Positions 7,580 to 14,908 of a stretch of 21,470 nucleotides of DNA are shown here, piece after piece. Each line of letters opens with the position of its first letter. Position 1 is the stretch's first letter. This DNA comes from an uncultured Clostridium sp. Its GTDB lineage: Bacteria; Bacillota; Clostridia; TANB77; CAG-508. The stretch covers positions 1 through 21,470 of the forward strand of contig CABUKD010000031.1 in NCBI GenBank assembly GCA_902492105.1. The letters are read 5' to 3'. The notes beneath the pieces are model-generated. The model was not told the origin of the DNA, did no database searches, and worked only from the letters and a program-made list of their open reading frames with translations. The translations under genes were made by a program, and so were the position numbers.

Positions 7580-8257
7580 ATGAACGATATTACTATTTTA
7601 ATAGTAGATGACGAATCAAGAATGAGAAAACTAATTAAAGACTTCTTAACTCAAAAAGGATATAGTACTTTAGAAGCAGCAGATGGAGAAGAAGCTCTTA
7701 AAGTATTTGAAGAAAATCAAAATCGTATTAAACTTATTTTATTAGATGTTATGATGCCAAAGTTAGATGGATGGTCAGTACTTCGTCAAATAAGACAAAC
7801 CTCCAAAGTGCCAATTATTATGCTTACTGCAAGAGGAGAAGAACAAGACGAATTATTTGGATTTGAACTTGGAGTGGATGAATATATTAGTAAGCCTTTT
7901 AGTCCTAAAATATTAGTAGCAAGAGTAGAAGCTGTTTTAAAAAGAACTATGGGAGATAAAAAAGAAGTAAAAGATTATGGTGGAATTATCATAGACCCAG
8001 AAGGTAGAACTGTAAAAGTAGATGGTAAACAAGTAGATATGAGCCTTCGCGAATATGAACTTTTAAAATATTTAGTGGATAATGAAAATATTGCATTGTC
8101 TAGAGATAAAATTTTGAATAATGTATGGAACTATGACTATTATGGCGATTCTAGAACGATTGATAGCCATATTAAAAAAATTAGACATAAATTAGGGAAA
8201 AAAGGAAAATACATTGAAACGATGAGAGGCGTAGGCTATAAATTTGAAGTAAAATAG
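7580..8257 (+). CDS. OmpR/PhoB-family response regulator
   Basis: DNA-binding response regulator of 225 aa. The receiver domain (about 1-120) has the acidic pair in IVDDESRM, the phospho-acceptor Asp56 in LLDVMMPKLDGW, the conserved threonine in IIMLTA, and lysine in YISKPF. The C-terminal winged helix (about 130-225) carries the family signature LREYELLKYLVDNEN, SRTIDSHIKKIRHKLG and ETMRGVGYKFE. It is followed 57 bp later by a histidine kinase in the same direction, so the two form a cognate pair. The adjacent sortase operon has its own promoter; whether this system controls it is not shown by the sequence. Confidence 0.95.
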   Translation: MNDITILIVDDESRMRKLIKDFLTQKGYSTLEAADGEEALKVFEENQNRIKLILLDVMMPKLDGWSVLRQIRQTSKVPIIMLTARGEEQDELFGFELGVDEYISKPFSPKILVARVEAVLKRTMGDKKEVKDYGGIIIDPEGRTVKVDGKQVDMSLREYELLKYLVDNENIALSRDKILNNVWNYDYYGDSRTIDSHIKKIRHKLGKKGKYIETMRGVGYKFEVK

Positions 8258-8264
8258 AAATAAG

Positions 8265-8293
8265 ATGAAGGATATCATAAGATTATCCTTCAT
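8265..8293 (+). other. Intercistronic hairpin between regulator and kinase genes
   Basis: A perfect 10-bp stem ATGAAGGATA / TATCCTTCAT with a 9-nt loop occupies most of the gap. No T-run follows, so it is more likely a transcript-stability or processing element than a terminator. Confidence 0.5.
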
Positions 8294-8314
8294 TAATAGT
8301 GAGAGTGAGGAAAT

Positions 8315-9829
8315 ATGGGGAAATTAAAAGATAAATGGAAATCTGTTAGATTTAGGCTATTTATTGTACTTTGTATTGTTATTATGTTCTTAGTTATTTG
8401 CTTAGTAACCATTAATAGTTTGGTATTAGGAAATTTTTATTTGTATAGTAAAACAAATACGATTAAAGATGTGTACCAAAAAATTAATGATTATTATGCA
8501 AATCCCACTTTAGATGTAAATTTGGAAGAAGAACTAAAAAAGATTGCATATAGAAATAACTTTGACATTTTAATTAAAACAGATACAAATCTAATTTTAT
8601 TTTCAACAGATAGAGATTTCTTAGATAGTCTTAATCGAATGACAGATATGATTCAAATGCAAGCACAAAATTATAATCAATCAGATATTATCTTTTCTGA
8701 TGAGAACATGGAAATAAGGAGAGTAACAGATACTGCTAATAATTTAAATTATATTTTATTATCTGGAAAGCTAGTAAATGATTATAGTTTATACATTCGT
8801 ATTCCAATTGCTCCTATTGAAGAAAGTGTTAAAATTTCTAATAATGCACTACTTATGATTGGAATTCTTACTATATTTATAGCTTCTTTTGTGGCCTCTT
8901 TCATTTCACGAAAATTTACTACACCAATTTTACAATTAAATGACATTACGAAAAAAGTAGCAAATTTAGATTTTAGCCAGAAATATAGAATTACAGATTC
9001 AGATGATGAAATTAATGAACTTGGAAAAAATATTAATACCATGTCAGATAAACTAGAAGCAACCATTAAACAATTAAGAGATAATAATATAGAACTAGAA
9101 AAAGACATTGAAGAAAAATCTAAAATAGATGAGATGAGAAAACAATTTATTTCAGATGTATCCCATGAACTAAAAACTCCAATTGCTCTTATTCAGGGAT
9201 ATGCAGAAGGTTTAGTAGAAAATGTAAATACAGATGAGGAATCTAGAAAATTCTATGCTGAAGTAATCTTAGATGAATCTAATAAAATGGACCGCCTAGT
9301 AAAGCAATTACTAGAATTAATGAAGCTAGAATATGGAAAAAGAGAATTTAATGATGAACAATTTGATCTAGTAGAATTAATTAAAGAAGTTATTAGAAAA
9401 TGTAATGTTATGCTAGAAGAAAATAATATTGAAGTGATTTTTAAAGAAAAAGGTTCTATTTTAGTATATGCAGATGATTTTTATATTGACCAGGTAGTTA
9501 CCAACTATTTTACAAATGCCATTAAACATGCAGAAGAAGTGGATGGAAAGAAACAAATTCAAATTACCATAGAAGAAAAAGAACAAAAATATAGAGTTTG
9601 TGTTTTTAACACTGGAAAACAAATCGAAGAAGAAAACTTAGATAGAATTTGGGGAAGATTCTATAAAGTGGATAGTTCAAGAAATCGTGAAAATAGTGGA
9701 AGCGGAATAGGTCTTGCTTTAGTAAAGGCAATTCAAAATAATTATCAAAACGAATATGGTGTAGAAAATAAAGAAAATGGAGTGGAATTCTACTTTGAAA
9801 TTACTAAGGCTTCAAACTTTATTCACTAA
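8315..9829 (+). CDS. Membrane sensor histidine kinase
   Basis: A 504-aa sensor kinase partner of the preceding response regulator. Topology: first membrane segment about residues 14-38, an extracytoplasmic sensor region of about 140 residues, second segment about 177-200, then HAMP (about 200-252) and a short coiled coil. The dimerisation and phospho-acceptor motif FISDVSHELKTPIALIQGY places the phosphorylated histidine at 284. The ATP-binding domain has an N box (NYFTNAIKHAEE), a G1 box in the form VFNTGKQI rather than DxGxG, and a G2 box GSGIGLAL near 462. The extracellular region is not a domain I recognise, so the signal is unknown. The ATG follows GAGTGAGG. A terminator lies at 9997-10061. 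Confidence 0.94.
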   Translation: MGKLKDKWKSVRFRLFIVLCIVIMFLVICLVTINSLVLGNFYLYSKTNTIKDVYQKINDYYANPTLDVNLEEELKKIAYRNNFDILIKTDTNLILFSTDRDFLDSLNRMTDMIQMQAQNYNQSDIIFSDENMEIRRVTDTANNLNYILLSGKLVNDYSLYIRIPIAPIEESVKISNNALLMIGILTIFIASFVASFISRKFTTPILQLNDITKKVANLDFSQKYRITDSDDEINELGKNINTMSDKLEATIKQLRDNNIELEKDIEEKSKIDEMRKQFISDVSHELKTPIALIQGYAEGLVENVNTDEESRKFYAEVILDESNKMDRLVKQLLELMKLEYGKREFNDEQFDLVELIKEVIRKCNVMLEENNIEVIFKEKGSILVYADDFYIDQVVTNYFTNAIKHAEEVDGKKQIQITIEEKEQKYRVCVFNTGKQIEEENLDRIWGRFYKVDSSRNRENSGSGIGLALVKAIQNNYQNEYGVENKENGVEFYFEITKASNFIH

Positions 9830-9861
9830 AAGGACATATGACAACGGTAAAATAAAGACAA

Positions 9862-9947
9862 GCTTAAGAAAGGAGGAGATAAGGAATAGATGAAAATAAG
9901 AAAAATAGCATACTAAATGAAAAAGGAGGGATGCTATGATTGATTAA
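9862..9947 (+). other. Tandem mini reading frames with strong Shine-Dalgarno sites
   Basis: This stretch between the kinase stop and the terminator has AAAGGAGGA followed by an 8-codon frame (9890-9916, MKIRKIAY), then another 8-codon frame starting immediately after it (9917-9943), and AAAAGGAGGG five bases before a 3-codon frame (9936-9947). The ribosome-binding sites are among the strongest in the window, yet no real gene follows. They may be leader peptides or remnants of a decayed gene. The rest of 9830-9996 shows nothing else. Confidence 0.35.
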
Positions 9948-9996
9948 AAAAAACCATTAAATGTTAAAATAGAGATAATTACCCTTAAAGATAAAA

Positions 9997-10061
9997 GCTA
10001 TCTTAGTATATAGAATATCTATTAATAAGTAGATATCTTCTATGATTAAGATAGTTTTTTT
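9997..10061 (+). terminator. Intrinsic terminator of the two-component operon
   Basis: A long imperfect hairpin has an outer stem GCTATCTTA (9997-10005) with TAAGATAGT and an inner AT-rich paired region around ATATCTA / TAGATAT. Seven T follow (10055-10061). Confidence 0.85.
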
Positions 10062-10067
10062 GTCGAA
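10061..10067 (+). promoter_or_regulatory. Spo0A-box-like heptamer upstream of the sortase promoter
   Basis: TGTCGAA in a T-rich context matches the known 0A-box core TGNCGAA. It ends 19 bp before the -35 box of the sortase promoter and is followed by a weaker TGTCAAC at 10071. A chance match is possible in a 21-kb window. Confidence 0.35.
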
Positions 10068-10086
10068 TCTTGTCAACGAAAAAAGC

Positions 10087-10115
10087 TTTACAAATTCTTC
10101 CAATTGTTGTACAAT
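10087..10115 (+). promoter_or_regulatory. Sigma-A type promoter of the sortase operon
   Basis: TTTACA (10087-10092) and TACAAT (10110-10115) are 17 bp apart. The predicted start near 10122 leaves an untranslated leader of about 170 nt before the sortase GTG. Confidence 0.65.
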
Positions 10116-10189
10116 AAAATTAGTTCAAAAAATTGCAATTTTTAGAATGAAGCATACACAGCTTATTTACTTTTATTAAACAAAGGACG

Positions 10190-10210
10190 ATCGTAGCTTT
10201 TCAATACGAT
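10190..10210 (+). other. Hairpin in the sortase leader
   Basis: ATCGTA / TACGAT form a 6-bp stem around a 9-nt loop in the otherwise AT-rich leader. I do not recognise a riboswitch in this leader. Confidence 0.3.
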
Positions 10211-10290
10211 TAGAGTTTATTCAAAAAAATTTTTTCTATAGAAAATCCCAAAACAACAAATTTATTTTATAAAAGGTAGGTGTAATTTAT

Positions 10291-11046
10291 GTGATTACTT
10301 ATACAAAGAAAAATGTCACTATTTTAGCTTTTCTTATTACACTATTAATTTTTATCCTCATCTATTTAGCAAATTATTTTTATTTTATGCCAAAGTATTA
10401 CGAACCTTCTAATACCATTCCATTATCTCAAACAGTTTATTCTAAAGTAATTCCCATTTCAGTACAAGATAAAGAAAAATTTAGTATTCTATCTATAAAT
10501 AGTTTCCCTAAAAGAATAAGAAACTTAGAAGAAAAACAACTAGCAACAAAAGAACAAACGAAAGTAGGAGCAAAAATTGCAAATACTGTTATAAAAACTA
10601 CCAATTCTTCTAATGCTAACAATTCAAAAACACAAAGAGAAACTGTAAAAGAAAATGAAAAGATAACATGGAGAATACAAATTCCAAAAATTAATTTAGA
10701 TGTGCATATTAAAGAAGGAACAGACTCTAATGTTTTGTTAAAAGCAGTGGGGCATTTTGAAACAACTAGCAAATGGAATGGAAATGTAGGATTAGCTGCA
10801 CATAATCGAGGATATCAGTGCAATTTTTTTCAAAAAATTAAAAATTTAGCAATAGGTGATGAGATTATTTATACTACTACAAACGGAAAAAAAGTATATA
10901 AGGTACAAACTAATAAAGTAATTTTGGAAACAGATTGGAGCTATTTAAAACCAAGTAAAGAAAACAAAATTACCTTAATTACCTGTGAAGAAAATAGGAG
11001 AGAATACAGAAGATGTGTGCAAGCTGTAGAGGTTGCAAATTATTAG
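10291..11046 (+). CDS. Sortase family cysteine transpeptidase
   Basis: Membrane-anchored transpeptidase expected to cleave substrates at LPXTG-like motifs between T and G and join them to the cell envelope. It has an N-terminal membrane segment (about residues 10-33), a linker of about 100 residues, and a C-terminal sortase fold. The catalytic residues are visible: His171 in LAAHNRG, Cys232 in TLITCEE, and arginine 240 or 241 in REYRRCVQAVEV. The subclass is not certain. The start is GTG at 10291 after AGGTAGG; the overlapping ATG one frame away is followed at once by a stop. Two candidate substrates ending in LPRTGF and LPQTGF follow in the same direction, 102 bp downstream. Confidence 0.92.
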   Translation: MITYTKKNVTILAFLITLLIFILIYLANYFYFMPKYYEPSNTIPLSQTVYSKVIPISVQDKEKFSILSINSFPKRIRNLEEKQLATKEQTKVGAKIANTVIKTTNSSNANNSKTQRETVKENEKITWRIQIPKINLDVHIKEGTDSNVLLKAVGHFETTSKWNGNVGLAAHNRGYQCNFFQKIKNLAIGDEIIYTTTNGKKVYKVQTNKVILETDWSYLKPSKENKITLITCEENRREYRRCVQAVEVANY

Positions 11047-11148
11047 CAACAAAAAACATAAATAATTATAATATTAGACTGTAAACAAGATAAAAAATGT
11101 AAAAACAGATAATTGAAAATCAAAAAATCATAAAAAGGAGAAAAAAAC

Positions 11149-12432
11149 ATGAAAGTTTCTAAAAAAATTTTATTCTTACTAATGACAATCATATTAATTA
11201 TGGTTAGTATGGTGCCTATTTTAGGACAAAATCAAGTACAAGCTGCTACTCTTCCTATTACCAAAGCAGACTTATATTCTAAAGGAGAAGTCGTTTTATT
11301 TGAGTATGACAATATAGGGATTGGAGTAGAAGTTATTGTATACAAAAAAGATGGTGTTGAATATCCTGCATATTGTGTTAATAAAGGTAGGCCAGGAGTT
11401 ACCGAAGAGCATGGATATAGTGTTTCTATTAATCAAATGCTAGCAAATCAAAAAATATGGAGAGCAGTAGTAAACGGTTATCCATTTAAAACACCAGAAG
11501 AGTTAGGATGTAAAACAATGGAAGAAGCTTATGCAGCAACTAAAATGGCAGTTTATGATGCTATGTATCATTATGACCTAAAAAAATTTACCATTCATCG
11601 TGACTTAGACTCTAATAGAAGAGTAGTTGCAGCCATTAAGAAAATTATTACAGCAGCTAGAAATTCAACAGAAACTAAAATAGCAGCCATCTTACAAATT
11701 AAGGAGGTAACACAAAATTGGCAAGTAGATAACATAGATCCTAATTATATCAGTAAAACATATAGTGTAAAAGCATCTGCAGCAAATAAAACTTATCAAA
11801 TTTCTTTAACAGGAGAAAACAGTAATCGTTTTAAAGTTACAGATATGCAAAATAAAGAAAAAACAGAATTTGCTACTACAGAAAAGTTTAAAGTCCTACT
11901 TCCTATAGCAGATTTAGAGCAAAAGGGAGAATTTGAAATTACAGCTTATTCAAAACTAGAAACAAAACCAGTGCTTTATGGAGAAACACCAAATCCAGAA
12001 TGGCAAAATTTTGCTGTAACAGCAGGTACTTATGAAGAAACCGATGTTACTTTAAAACAAACTTATCAAGAAAATAAAACAAAAATTGAAATTCAAAAAC
12101 AAGATGGAGATACAAAAAAACCACTAAGTAATGCAGTATTTCATTTACTAGATGCAAACAAACAAGTACTTTACACAGAACTTACTACGAACAAAGAAGG
12201 AGTTATTAACTTAGATTATCTTCTTCCAGGTACTTATTATCTAGAAGAAGTACAATCTCCAGATGGATATTATGGATATGAAGAATTAATTCCTATAGAA
12301 GTTGGATTTCAAGAAAAGGTAGTTGTTAAAGTAGATAATTACAAAGAAGAGGAAGAAAAACCAGAAGATAAACCACAAGATGAATATCATTTTTCAGTTG
12401 GAGAGAAAAAACTTCCAAGAACAGGATTTTAA
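11149..12432 (+). CDS. Secreted thioester-domain/SpaA-like protein ending in LPRTGF
   Basis: A predicted exported surface protein of 427 aa. A signal peptide (about 1-33) ends near VQAAT. An N-terminal TQXA-type region has Cys76 in YPAYCVNKG, but the expected glutamine motif reads AATKMAVYDAMYHYD with Lys132, so an internal thioester looks impossible. A SpaA/Cna-B-like domain follows near residues 305-400: KIEIQKQDGDTKKPLSNAVF, then YYLEEVQSPDGYYGYE, and VVKVDNYKEE, with plausible Lys, Glu and Asn of an isopeptide bond. The protein stops exactly after KKLPRTGF, with no membrane segment or basic tail. AAAGGAGAA supports the ATG. The next gene starts 14 bp later and is a paralogue. It is the probable substrate of the upstream sortase. 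Confidence 0.85.
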   Translation: MKVSKKILFLLMTIILIMVSMVPILGQNQVQAATLPITKADLYSKGEVVLFEYDNIGIGVEVIVYKKDGVEYPAYCVNKGRPGVTEEHGYSVSINQMLANQKIWRAVVNGYPFKTPEELGCKTMEEAYAATKMAVYDAMYHYDLKKFTIHRDLDSNRRVVAAIKKIITAARNSTETKIAAILQIKEVTQNWQVDNIDPNYISKTYSVKASAANKTYQISLTGENSNRFKVTDMQNKEKTEFATTEKFKVLLPIADLEQKGEFEITAYSKLETKPVLYGETPNPEWQNFAVTAGTYEETDVTLKQTYQENKTKIEIQKQDGDTKKPLSNAVFHLLDANKQVLYTELTTNKEGVINLDYLLPGTYYLEEVQSPDGYYGYEELIPIEVGFQEKVVVKVDNYKEEEEKPEDKPQDEYHFSVGEKKLPRTGF

Positions 12433-12446
12433 AATAGGAGAGGGTT

Positions 12447-13472
12447 ATGAAAAATATTCAAAAATTAATTTCTATTCTTATAGGGATTATGCTATTATTA
12501 ACAGGCAACACAGTAAAAGCATTGGATGAAACGACTTCTGTAGTATTTCAAGCAAGAGAAGTTTATCGCGAAATTATTTATAATGGAAAACAATTAGAAA
12601 TTCCAATAGCAAATTGCTATGATTTTACAAACACCATTCCTATTTATGCTCTCACCCAAGAAAAAACTTATCAATTAAATCCTTCTGTTGGATTCTATAC
12701 CTATGTAAATGTCATGTTAGAAGATGATGCTGTTAGAAATGCACTGTTATTAGGTTATCCAAATCATACAGTAGAGCAATTAAAATTAACAGATACAAAA
12801 GAAGCATATCTTATTACGCAACTTGCAGTGTTAGATGTTTATTATCACTATGATCTAGAAAAATTTGAAACGACAAAAGAAAATAGATATCCTAATTTTA
12901 TTTCTCACTTAACAAATTTTATTAGGCAGGTAAGAAGTAGTTCGTCTAAAAAAGTAATACCAAAACTTATCATAGATGAACTAGAACAAAATTGGAAAAA
13001 AGAAAATGAAAAATATCAATCCAAAACTTATCAAATACTTAGTAATATGCCATTACAAGAATATACGGTAGAAGTTTTAACAAATCAGAAGGAATTCATT
13101 CGAATTGTAAATGAAGATAATAAGTTTCAAACACAATTCTCAAATGGCGAAAAATTTAAGATTTTAATTTTAGAAGATCAAGACATAGAATTTGAAATAC
13201 AAGTAAATGCCACTTTTTTAACTAATCCTGTTAAAATGGGAGAAAGTCATGGAAATGATTGGGTAGATTATGTTTTATTAAGCAAAACAGAAAAAAAGCA
13301 AACTAACTTATTACAATATTATCAAAAAAGTCAAGAAGAACAGGAAAAAACAGAAACAGATAAGGAGAAAAATCCTCCAATAGAATCAGGAGAAACTGGT
13401 CCAAAAGAAGTTTTTAAGCAAATAGAAACTCCAAAAAGAGAAATCAAAAAATTACCACAAACTGGTTTTTAA
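12447..13472 (+). CDS. Secreted thioester-domain protein ending in LPQTGF
   Basis: A 341-aa paralogue of the preceding protein, with a signal peptide of about 25 residues ending near VKALDE. Its TQXA-type region keeps both thioester residues: Cys57 in IPIANCYDF and Gln125 in LITQLAVLDVYYHYD. The central region shares length and pattern with the first protein (QNWKKENEKYQSKTYQI against QNWQVDNIDPNYISKTYSV). It lacks the SpaA-like domain and instead has a charged, flexible tail rich in Glu and Lys that ends in KKLPQTGF directly before the stop. Family knowledge suggests it could attach covalently to a surface through the thioester; anchoring of its own C-terminus is unclear. TAGGAGAGGG precedes the ATG. 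It is part of the sortase operon. Confidence 0.82.
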   Translation: MKNIQKLISILIGIMLLLTGNTVKALDETTSVVFQAREVYREIIYNGKQLEIPIANCYDFTNTIPIYALTQEKTYQLNPSVGFYTYVNVMLEDDAVRNALLLGYPNHTVEQLKLTDTKEAYLITQLAVLDVYYHYDLEKFETTKENRYPNFISHLTNFIRQVRSSSSKKVIPKLIIDELEQNWKKENEKYQSKTYQILSNMPLQEYTVEVLTNQKEFIRIVNEDNKFQTQFSNGEKFKILILEDQDIEFEIQVNATFLTNPVKMGESHGNDWVDYVLLSKTEKKQTNLLQYYQKSQEEQEKTETDKEKNPPIESGETGPKEVFKQIETPKREIKKLPQTGF

Positions 13473-13488
13473 AATACTTTTGCTTTTA

Positions 13489-13517
13489 TTGACATTCCAT
13501 AAGATAGAAGATATAAT
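13489..13517 (+). promoter_or_regulatory. Consensus sigma-A promoter for the CNNM gene
   Basis: TTGACA (13489-13494) and TATAAT (13512-13517) are exactly 17 bp apart, a full match to consensus. It begins 17 bp after the end of the sortase substrate gene and should give strong transcription of the following two genes. Confidence 0.88.
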
Positions 13518-13566
13518 AATGCTAGAAAATACAATATAAAAAAGATGAAGATGGAAGGAAGATACT

Positions 13567-14886
13567 ATGATTTTACAGCTAATTTTTTTAGCAATTTTAA
13601 TTCTATTAAATGCTTACTTTGCTGCAACAGAAATTGCATTTATTTCTTTAAATGACGCAAAAATAGAAAAACAAGCAAAAGAAGGAAACAAAAAAGCAAA
13701 ACAAATTCAAAAAATGTTAAAAAACCCTAGTCAATTTTTAGCCACAATTCAAATTGGAATTACTTTAGCAGGATTTTTATCTAGTGCATTTGCATCAGAC
13801 ACATTTGCAGATATGCTTGCTCCTACTCTTAACCAATGGATGCCGTTTTTTAGTATTTCTATCTGGAGAACCATTTCTATTATTTTAATTACTTTAATTT
13901 TGTCTTTCTTTACACTTGTATTTGGAGAACTTGTTCCAAAAAGGCTAGCCATGAAATATTACGAAAAAATTTCTTTTGCAACAGTAGGTGTTATCCGAGG
14001 AATTTCCATCTTTACAGCACCTTTTGTAAAATTATTAACTTGGTCAACCAACATTGTTTCTAAAATTTTTGGAGTAGGTGAACAAGAAGAAGAAATTGTA
14101 ACAGAAGAAGAAATAAAAATGCTAGTAGATCAAGGAGAAGAAAATGGTTCTATTGAAGAAGCAGAAAAAGAATTAATTAATAATGTTTTTGCTTTAAACG
14201 ATATTACTGCTTCTGAAATTATGACTCATCGTACAGAAATGTATGCTATAGAAATCAACCAAAATTTATACGAAATTTTAGATGAAATTGATAATTACAA
14301 ATATAGTAGAATACCAGTTTATGAAGAGACTATAGATAATATCAAGGGTATTTTATTTCTAAAAGATATTTTAAAACTGGTTACTTTAAAACAAGAAATT
14401 AAAATCAAAGATATTATAAGAGAAGCCTATTTTGTACCAGAAACCAAACCAATAGATGAGATTTTTAAAGAATTACAAAACAATAAAAAGCAAATGGCAA
14501 TTGTTGTAGATGAATATGGTGGTACAGCTGGTGTTCTTACTATGGAAGATATTTTAGAAGAATTAGTAGGCAATATTTTCGATGAATATGATGATGTAGA
14601 AATAGAGTATAAAAAAATAGATAATAATACTTACTTAGTAGAAGGAAGCGTTAGTTTATACGAATTAAAAAGAATTTTAAATATTGAACTTCCAGAAGGG
14701 GACTATGAAACTCTATCAGGTTATCTACTTGATAAATTAGGAAGATTGCCAGAAGAAAATGAACATCCAGTTATAGAAGATGAAAAATTAACTTATCGAA
14801 TAGAAGAATACGAAGACAAAAGAATTCAATGGGTTAAAATTTGTAAAAACAAACAAGAACCAAAAGAAACAATAGAAGAAAAATAA
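13567..14886 (+). CDS. CNNM/CorC-type transporter (DUF21, CBS pair, CorC_HlyC)
   Basis: A 439-aa membrane protein of the family often labelled hemolysin C-like, CorC/CorB or CNNM, implicated in divalent cation (magnesium) transport. The DUF21 membrane domain covers about residues 1-185, with AILILLNAYFAATEIAFISL, FLATIQIGITLAGFL and the family motif FGELVPKRLAMKYYEKI. A CBS pair follows (about 205-330), with ASEIMTHRTEM, YSRIPVYEETIDNIKGILF and VVDEYGGTAGVLTMEDILEE, then a CorC_HlyC domain to about residue 425. The length and order are normal. The ATG follows GGAAGGAAG. The WG-repeat gene starts 22 bp downstream, suggesting one transcript. Substrate assignment is by family only. Confidence 0.9.
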   Translation: MILQLIFLAILILLNAYFAATEIAFISLNDAKIEKQAKEGNKKAKQIQKMLKNPSQFLATIQIGITLAGFLSSAFASDTFADMLAPTLNQWMPFFSISIWRTISIILITLILSFFTLVFGELVPKRLAMKYYEKISFATVGVIRGISIFTAPFVKLLTWSTNIVSKIFGVGEQEEEIVTEEEIKMLVDQGEENGSIEEAEKELINNVFALNDITASEIMTHRTEMYAIEINQNLYEILDEIDNYKYSRIPVYEETIDNIKGILFLKDILKLVTLKQEIKIKDIIREAYFVPETKPIDEIFKELQNNKKQMAIVVDEYGGTAGVLTMEDILEELVGNIFDEYDDVEIEYKKIDNNTYLVEGSVSLYELKRILNIELPEGDYETLSGYLLDKLGRLPEENEHPVIEDEKLTYRIEEYEDKRIQWVKICKNKQEPKETIEEK

Positions 14887-14908
14887 TAAAGAAGAAGGGA
14901 AAAATTCA

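Noticed and set aside
7614..7620. Second TGNCGAA match (TGACGAA) inside the response regulator gene
   Set aside because: It lies in the conserved codons for the receiver's acidic pair and is far from a promoter, so it is a coincidence; it also shows that single heptamer matches are weak evidence.
9707..9829. Idea that the kinase lacks a functional ATP site because its G1 box reads VFNTG instead of DxGxG
   Set aside because: VFNxG is a common natural form in this kinase group, and the N and G2 boxes are intact.
10190..10290. Riboswitch in the sortase leader
   Set aside because: I looked for the conserved cores of common Firmicute riboswitches, including the cyclic dinucleotide classes, and saw none.
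11044..11072. Possible promoter TAGCAA-17-TATAAT before the first thioester-domain gene
   Set aside because: The -35 box matches consensus at only three positions, and transcription from the sortase promoter explains expression.
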